Source: Antedon mediterranea
Taxonomy: Eukaryota > Echinodermata > Crinoidea > Comatulida > Antedonidae
Length of the DNA stretch: 64,000 nucleotides
Assembly (NCBI RefSeq): GCF_964355755.1
Contig: NC_092674.1
Location: 13,953,001-14,017,000 of the forward strand
Direction: 5' to 3'
Shown here: positions 58,393-64,000 of the stretch, in pieces
Layout: each line of letters starts with the position of its first letter
How positions within the stretch are numbered: position 1 is the stretch's first letter
Translations under genes and position numbers: made by a program
Notes under the pieces: generated by a model
The model's input: only the letters and a program-made list of their open reading frames with translations
What the model was told of the DNA's origin: nothing
Databases searched by the model: none

Positions 58393-59259
58393 TTGAAAGG
58401 TCTTTCTAACATATTTTATTCTCGGGGTACTCGGATGTTGTACTTAATTATTGTTTTATTTATTGTAATGCGCCGTGTTCTTTATATCTTTACATAGATT
58501 GTATATTGTTTTTTAATAAGCCGTGCGGAGGATTGTAGTAGTATGCTACATACAATGTGGATTGTTGAACATTTTAAGTTATTGATGATGAAAATTATAT
58601 TATTATTGTAACCGAATTTGTCATGATATACGATGAATTTAAATCAGTTTTTGCATCATAGTATAGTAGTATTGTATTATTATTGTAACTGAATTAACAT
58701 TGTTAAAGTTTTATAGAATACTGGTAAAATACTGGTAAGTAATGTACCACACTCCACCCTAAACTTGGCAATGTATTTAGTACTGAACATTGTATTACAT
58801 TGACAAGTCAGAATGTTATAATGTACTTGGTATGGAAACTATACTAAATGACCAAAAGGTGACATACACTTTTGTCAAATCATTTTCCTGTTTTGAATCG
58901 TTGGATAGATTTAAACTATGAAACTATTTTAACAATAATATTGTTTTTACATTATACGTATGATGTAGTAATTCTTTGTTTGTCAAGTAATGGTAAATGT
59001 ATAATTTGTATAGTGTCCCATATCGTATCTTTATGAACGCGTTATAATTTTTATTCTGTTCTGGTTCACTATGTGTAAAAGTGAAGATCAAAATAATTAA
59101 AATGTTTGACTTAATCGTGATCTTTAAAATTATAATCATGAATACATTGTCTCAATGTTAATATTTAAAGTAATTTTTTCTTTATTTTATATGTCATTTG
59201 ACCCAAGCCTAAATATGAAAGCATTCTTTAGAAAATAAATAGTAGGCCTACATAATCAG
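58393..59259. repeat. Module 1 copy F, resumed
   Basis: Matches 5330-6620: ATGCGCCGTGTTCTTTATAT, GTAGTAGTATGCTACAT, ATACGATGAATTTAAATCAG, AAATGACCAAAAGGTGACAT and TCATTTGACCCAAGCCTAAA. 5480-5930 is missing here; related DNA is at 61350-61892. No gene is seen. Confidence 0.8.
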
Positions 59260-59299
59260 AATGTGGATATTGGTATAATAGGAATAATTAATGACTTTT

Positions 59300-59891
59300 T
59301 CTCTTTAAACTGTGGTCATAAATTGCCTATTCTAACAGTGGCGTGTGGAAATAAAGTGGATTTGCCTGTGTGGAAAGGTTTAGTAGAAAATAATATTAAG
59401 TTTTGCGTGACTCTGGGTGTAGTAGTGTCGTGGTGAAACGATCCTTTGTGAAATCGGAACAACTAGCGGGAGAATTTAGTACGTGTGTATTGATAGATGG
59501 AACTGTAAGGCGTTTTCCTATAGCTAATATTAATATTAATACTCCATTTTTGTCAGGACCGGTAAAGGCGAGTTGTATGGAAAACCCTGTGTTTGGATTA
59601 ATTATTGGAAACGTTACAGGGGTAAGGGATCCGAATGATCCTGAAGAAAATTGGGCCCTTAATAACGGTATAATAAAAGAGAATAAAATGTCGTTAATCA
59701 ATATCGAAAATGCAGAACCATCCGGTGCCATGATGACTAGAAGTCAGCACAATTCCGTGAGAAAACCCCTTAAACAATTAAAAGTAGCTACTCCTATACC
59801 AATTGATTTGATTCATGAAAGATTAATCGAAGACCAGTATAATGATTTTACATTGGGGAAAGTTAGAGATTTGGCCAAAAAGGGGAGATAA
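59300..59891 (+). pseudogene. Gypsy protease region
   Basis: Upstream of a frame change, LNCGHKLPILTVACGNKVDL and LPVWKGLVEN resemble the Gag-protease joint of invertebrate gypsy elements. In the next frame (59403-59891), RDSGCSSVVVKRSFV provides the D-S-G aspartic protease motif. CVLIDGTVRRFP, NPVFGLIIGNVTGVRDPNDP (flap to C-terminal part) and MMTRSQ follow. The frame ends at 59891 in DLAKKGR. The frame change near 59400 and the missing Pol domains make it non-functional. The displayed start is not native. Confidence 0.8.
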
Positions 59892-59949
59892 ATAAATGAC
59901 TAGAAATGGAAATTACTTTTAATACATATTTAGTGACGGAATTTCGTGG

Positions 59950-60345
59950 AGAGAGTTTTTGTCTCCTAAGGTGGAATTCGGTAATTTAGTAAGACAAGTA
60001 GTTGTTCCTAAAACTCTTAGAGGGGTAGTTTTGCAGTTGGTCCATGAATCTGTATTAGGTGGTCACCTCGGTGTTAAGAAAATAACTGACAACATTTTAA
60101 CAATTTTGTTTTGGCCTGGGTTGCAATCCGATGTACGTAGATTTTGCCAGTTGTGCGACATATGACAGCAAACCGTATCTAAAGGAAGGGTCCTTAAAGT
60201 ACCATTGGGTAAAATACCTACAATCGAGGAACCGTTCGAAAGAGTAGGTGTAGATTTAGTAGGGCCAATTAAACCCATGACAAAAAGGGGACATCGATAT
60301 ATTTTGGTGTTGATAGATTATGCGACAAAAAAAAAACCAAACAAA
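59950..60345 (+). pseudogene. Gypsy integrase fragment (zinc-binding and start of core)
   Basis: The frame reads LVRQVVVPKTLRGVV, LVHESVLGGHLGVKK, ILFWPGLQSDVRRFCQLCDI: the H-H-C-C zinc-binding domain of retroviral-type integrases. An in-frame TGA (60163-60165) follows CDI. Then KGRVLKVPLGKIP, FERVGVDLVGPIKPM with the first catalytic Asp, and HRYILVLIDYATKK lead into an A-rich break at about 60330. The rest of the catalytic core is absent. Confidence 0.85.
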
Positions 60346-61349
60346 AACAGCTATTTTGTGGAGGTTTTTTCAATGTAACTTTCTTATAAATTGACCAATT
60401 TTTATGGCTGTTTCGACATTGTAATGCCTAATTGAGTACCTACAATGTCATGTTATTTTTAATTGTTAACTTTTAAAGTTAGACGATTTGAAAATTGTGT
60501 TAAAGAATAGGCTTGTTTTGTCAATTTTTACATAAACGTTTATAACGTTTGACTGATAACGTTTAATGATATTGGCTGTTCCACCATGCAAAAGCTAAAC
60601 AATCAAGCTTTAAATGACCTAAAGTAAAATGTGATTGGTTCAGATACTTCGTCGGAACAGCTCCTTTTTTGAAGCAGTGTTTTGGTTTATCAGTGACCGG
60701 CTAGTGTTAAAGGAGAGGGGAAAATGTTCGAAGTCACCAAACCTTTCCTTAGCAGTCAGAACGTAACGTTAAAACTAAAATTACAGTTGCTGAAAAACTA
60801 CTTATCCAAAACGCTTTATTTTTCACGAAATGTAAGAGTTATTATCCCTTATTTTTAATATGTTAAATGTATTTAAGATTAAGATACAGGATTCTTTATA
60901 TAAGTAATTTTAAAACACTTGGTTTATTTGAAAACCACCAGCGTGGCTTTGCCGTAATGGTGGACTCGTCCATTTTACTAATAGGAATAGGATTGTAGCA
61001 CATTTATATAAAACGTTGAATTTGACCTATACAGTTTCCATTTCTGTTTTCTAATGTAAAATTAAAATTATATTATTAGTATCTCTATGTAATATATTCA
61101 CATTGTACTATGCTACTTAGCATCTACATACCGTTATACTGCACTTTGTTTTGTTGATTTTTTTAATGAAATTGTATACACAGGGAGTTGGTATACCATT
61201 GGTTCTACTAAAATTATTATTACTTGTATTTGTTTGTGCAATATTTGAAGATTGCTACAAAAATAGAAATAATTTAAATATAATATATTTTACAGATTAA
61301 GTGTACGCTCTATGCCTATGGAACAGATTACCTATCGGACGTAGTTTAG
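60346..61349. other. Noncoding stretch
   Basis: AT-rich DNA of unknown origin lies between the gypsy remnant and resumed module 1. A short inverted repeat, CCACCAGCGTGGC..GCCGTAATGGTGG, lies near 60937-60962. No ORF, LTR or RNA gene is recognised. Confidence 0.5.
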
Positions 61350-61892
61350 TATGACACATCTGATATTCTATTATTATAATTATTTTGTTTTATTTATTGT
61401 AATGCGCCGTGTTCTTTATATCTTTGATTGTATATTGTTTTTCAATAAGCCGTGCGGAGGATTCAGGTATTTTCTCTTAGTATTAAAGGGTAACACCGCG
61501 GCTTTAAAATGTATATTACTTGTTATAAACTATAAACCTTTTAATCAACATTGGTAACAACCGTGCCTAATTGTAGACAGCACTCAGGCAAAAGCTAAGT
61601 AGCTTCTTTAAAAAAAAGTTGTTCTATAAGACAATACTACAGTCTGTACGCGTGTGAAGTGGAACTAATTCGCCTTAAAATACTAGTTTTAAAATATCAT
61701 AATTAAACTCAACCTTTAAAATAGCTGATAATCAGAGATGTGCGCACGTGCAAATTAACAATATAAATGAATGTTTATGTACAAAATCTAACATTATGAT
61801 TCCTATTCGAGAAACGTTGTTGTTATGGGAACACACTAAGTGATTGGTGTAACTTCACACTAACGATATATTGAAACATTATGTTAATTAGT
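61350..61892. repeat. Module 1, terminal fragment
   Basis: Matches 5370-5890 of copy A: ATGCGCCGTGTTCTTTATAT, GCCGTGCGGAGGATTCA, TATTAAAGGGTAACACCGCG, the GCAAAAGCTAAGTAGCTTCT box and ACTAACGATATATTGAAACA. Homology stops at TTAATTAGT, where the minus-strand LINE begins. Confidence 0.8.
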
Positions 61893-64000
61893 TCAAGTTC
61901 AAGTTAAAATTTATTGTCAAATACACAGTAAATGAAATTTGCCTTCCAAGGTTCAAATTACAATAAAAATAACAACAGTTAAAAACATACAATACTATAC
62001 AATGGATAAGATAATATATAAGAAAATATGCTATGTATAAAACATTATGAACAGTATAAATATTAAAATACTATATAAAGAATAAAATATAAAACGTCTC
62101 AAGTTATCTTTTAAATTGCTTGTTATATTGCCTGATTGCACACGGAAGAAATGATTTATTATGACGCTCAGTCTTCTTAATTGAAGGAATCATCCTTCCG
62201 GATCTACTGAAATTTATAAAGTTAAAAAGAGGATGAGACTGGTCGTTAATTATACATTTTAGTTTTTTCTCCATAACCTTATCGCATATATCATGGATAG
62301 ATGGGACGTTTGCACCTATTACCTTCTTAGCCATTTTTATTATTCTCTGTAATTTATTTGAGTTATACTTAGATAAACTATTTAGCCATACAATACAGCA
62401 AAATGTTAATATGGACTGTATCATAGCCTGATGGAATAGAGACAGCGCATCTCTGCCAATCTTAAAGTTTCTTAATTTCCTTAAGAAGTACAATCTTTGG
62501 TTTGCCTTCGCATAGACTTTGGCAGTGTTGGCGTTCCATGACAGTTTTTCATCTATCCATACTCCTAAATATATATGTTTACTAGTTGTGCGGACATCAT
62601 TATCTTTGATATTTAAAGGTATAAGTTGCCTCTTAATTTTACGAAAGTCAAACACAATTTATTTTGTTTTATTTACATTAATACTTAGACAGTTCATATC
62701 ACACCAGTTAATTATATTATTAACTTCAGTTCTATACGTGCTCTCATCATTGTTTCAATTAAGCCTGTGATACAGGTGTCATCAGCAAATTTAACTATTT
62801 GACATAATTCACTTCTAAGGTCGCTTGTATATAATGTGAACAACAATGGAGATAACACGCATCCCTGTGGGGCACCGGTGTTTGAAACAATGATATCAGA
62901 CAAAACATTATCAATTCTAACACGCTGGGTTCTGTTTTTCAAGAAATCTCTGATCCATAGACAAACAAAAGGATTAACATTCATACTAACTAATTTATCA
63001 AGAAGTATGTTTGGTTTCATTGAATTGAAAGCCGAAGAAAAATCTAAAAATAACATCCTTACATATTGCCTAGGTTTATCCCAAAGTTTCATAGATTGGA
63101 TGCAAGAGGGTAGTTATTGCATCGTCGACACCTCTATTACTACAGTATGCAAACTGATTATTATCAACAAAAGGCAACGTTTCTTTAATCAATACATCTT
63201 TAAATAGCCTCTCAAAGCACTTTGTAATAATTTGGGTTAGAGCAACAGGACGATAATCATTTAATATTTTCGGCTTAGGTACTTTATTTATTGGGGCTAT
63301 TATTGAATACTTCCACATGCATGGGACACAAGAAGAGCTTAACGACCAGTTAAATAATCTACAAAAGATAGGCGCAAGCTGTTTATAGCATGACTTTAAA
63401 ATATTGCCAGTTAGTTTATCTGACCCAGCTGCTTTATTTGGCTTAACACCCTTAAATACTTTCTCAACTGAAAGCAGATCAAATTCAGGTACATCAGATT
63501 TGGTTGTATTTAACTCTAGGTTCAGTTTAACATCATTATCATTAGTATTATTAATTTGGTCATCATTATCAAATCTGTTAAAAAATATATTTAGTTTATT
63601 TGCAAAGTCCAATGGTCGGGATCCGGATGGAACTATTGTTGTGTTCTGCCTTTTCGCGTTTCCAATAACTTTCTTTAATCCATTCCATGCTTGCTTGGGG
63701 TTACCGCTATCAAAATCATTCTTTATTTTCTCTCCAAATTTGCGTTTGGCATCATTAATTCGCTTTTTCGTTAACTTCTGAATACGCTTCTTTTCCGTAA
63801 CATCATTATTGCGGACAGCTTGTTGTTTTTGCTGTAAAAGTTCTCGGATATCCTTAGTGACCCATGGTTTACTATTTGGATAAATTTTTATTTCCTTCTT
63901 TTTAATGATGCTAGACTCACAAAAATTAATATATTCAACAATTGTTTCCATAGTGGCGTCAATAGAATCTGTATTCATAAACACATCCCAATTCGTAGCT
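61893..64000 (-). mobile_element. Rex1-like LINE, runs off the window
   Basis: The 3' edge is fixed by copy A (TTAATTAGTCTCC at 5870-5885 versus TTAATTAGTTCAAGTTCAAG here). The tail on the minus strand is an (AACTTG)n-like run. The 3' UTR is about 200 bp, and coding sequence continues to the window end. It is the longest copy of this LINE family here. Confidence 0.88.
62104..63984 (-). pseudogene. Rex1-like LINE RT, two frameshifts
   Basis: The first frame (to 63076) covers the linker and fingers: SKPWVTKDIRELL, KQAWNGLKKVIG, GVKPNKAAGSDKLTG, ILNDYRPVALTQI and DNNQFAYCSNRGVDDAI. A shift near 63085 leads to the palm (62712-63092): MLFLDFSSAFNSM (motif A Asp), NTGAPQGCVLSPLLF and VKFADDTCITG. 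A second shift near 62755 and a stop near 62656 precede the thumb and tail (62104-62655): KHIYLGVWIDEKLSW, NQRLYFLRKLRNF, SRSGRMIPSIKKTE. All RT motifs are recognisable; the copy is inactive. N-terminal parts lie beyond 64000. Confidence 0.9.

Larger units (their letters stand above)
59260..60345 (+). mobile_element. Internally deleted Ty3/gypsy element
   Basis: It carries the end of Gag/protease sequence followed, after only about 100 bp, by integrase sequence, so RT and RNase H are gone. No LTRs are recognised. It breaks module 1 at about 59255, and module DNA resumes at about 61350. Confidence 0.8.

Overview
This is a eukaryotic, AT-rich, repeat-dense window with no bacterial gene organisation. 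Spliced exons with GT-AG borders, L2/CR1-like and Rex1-like LINE fragments, a Ty3/gypsy remnant, tRNA-headed SINEs, foldback elements and a recurrent AGGCCTA word all point to a metazoan. My best guess is a marine invertebrate deuterostome such as an echinoderm; that is a judgement by eye, not a computed result.

The host gene is a minus-strand ankyrin-repeat gene, of which only internal exons are visible. Six intact exons (56057-56155, 51146-51244, 43522-43620, 38280-38378, 20469-20567, 4015-4113) each encode exactly one 33-residue ankyrin repeat. Each is 99 nt, phase 0, with a CAG acceptor and a GTAAGT donor. A degenerate seventh repeat lies at 28948-29046. Exons and their introns were duplicated together, so most of the remaining DNA falls into intronic modules: module 1 around the exons at 4.0, 51.1 and 56.1 kb; module 2 around 20.5 and 43.5 kb; module 3 at 9.5, 30.9 and 44.5/46.6 kb; and an inverted pair at 34.2-35.8 versus 48.4-50.8 kb. 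Because the modules are paralogous, one copy serves as the empty site for insertions in another, which fixes several insertion borders.

Mobile DNA, left to right: gypsy RNase H fragment (1485-1704); 2.1-kb foldback (1708-3838); L1/Tx1-like LINE tail in a pogo-like element (7227-8490); GC-richer LINE with endonuclease, RT and a C-terminal zinc finger (about 10330-14470); intact two-exon transposase-like gene of 736 codons (14839-17197); Harbinger-like TIR elements (about 22610-23262 and 32883-34230); 3.5-kb palindrome carrying a nuclease-like gene on both arms, flanked by 150-bp arrays (24353-27881, with a SINE inside); degenerate LINE RTs (29050-29975 and 37085-38130); SINE (36540-36820); L2-like tail (43862-44357); Rex1-like LINEs (44583-46588, 57387-58392, 61893-64000, endonuclease scrap at 55484-55620); L2-tailed SINE (51633-52138); nested inverted minisatellites and a MITE (52172-53870); tRNA-like pair (54139-54492); 38-bp hairpin insertion (55416-55453); and a gypsy protease-integrase remnant (59260-60345).

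Most element genes are broken. The exceptions are the transposase-like gene, open across both exons, and the 10.3-14.5 kb LINE, apparently one frameshift from an intact endonuclease-RT reading frame. No complete host gene, rRNA gene or CRISPR array was found.
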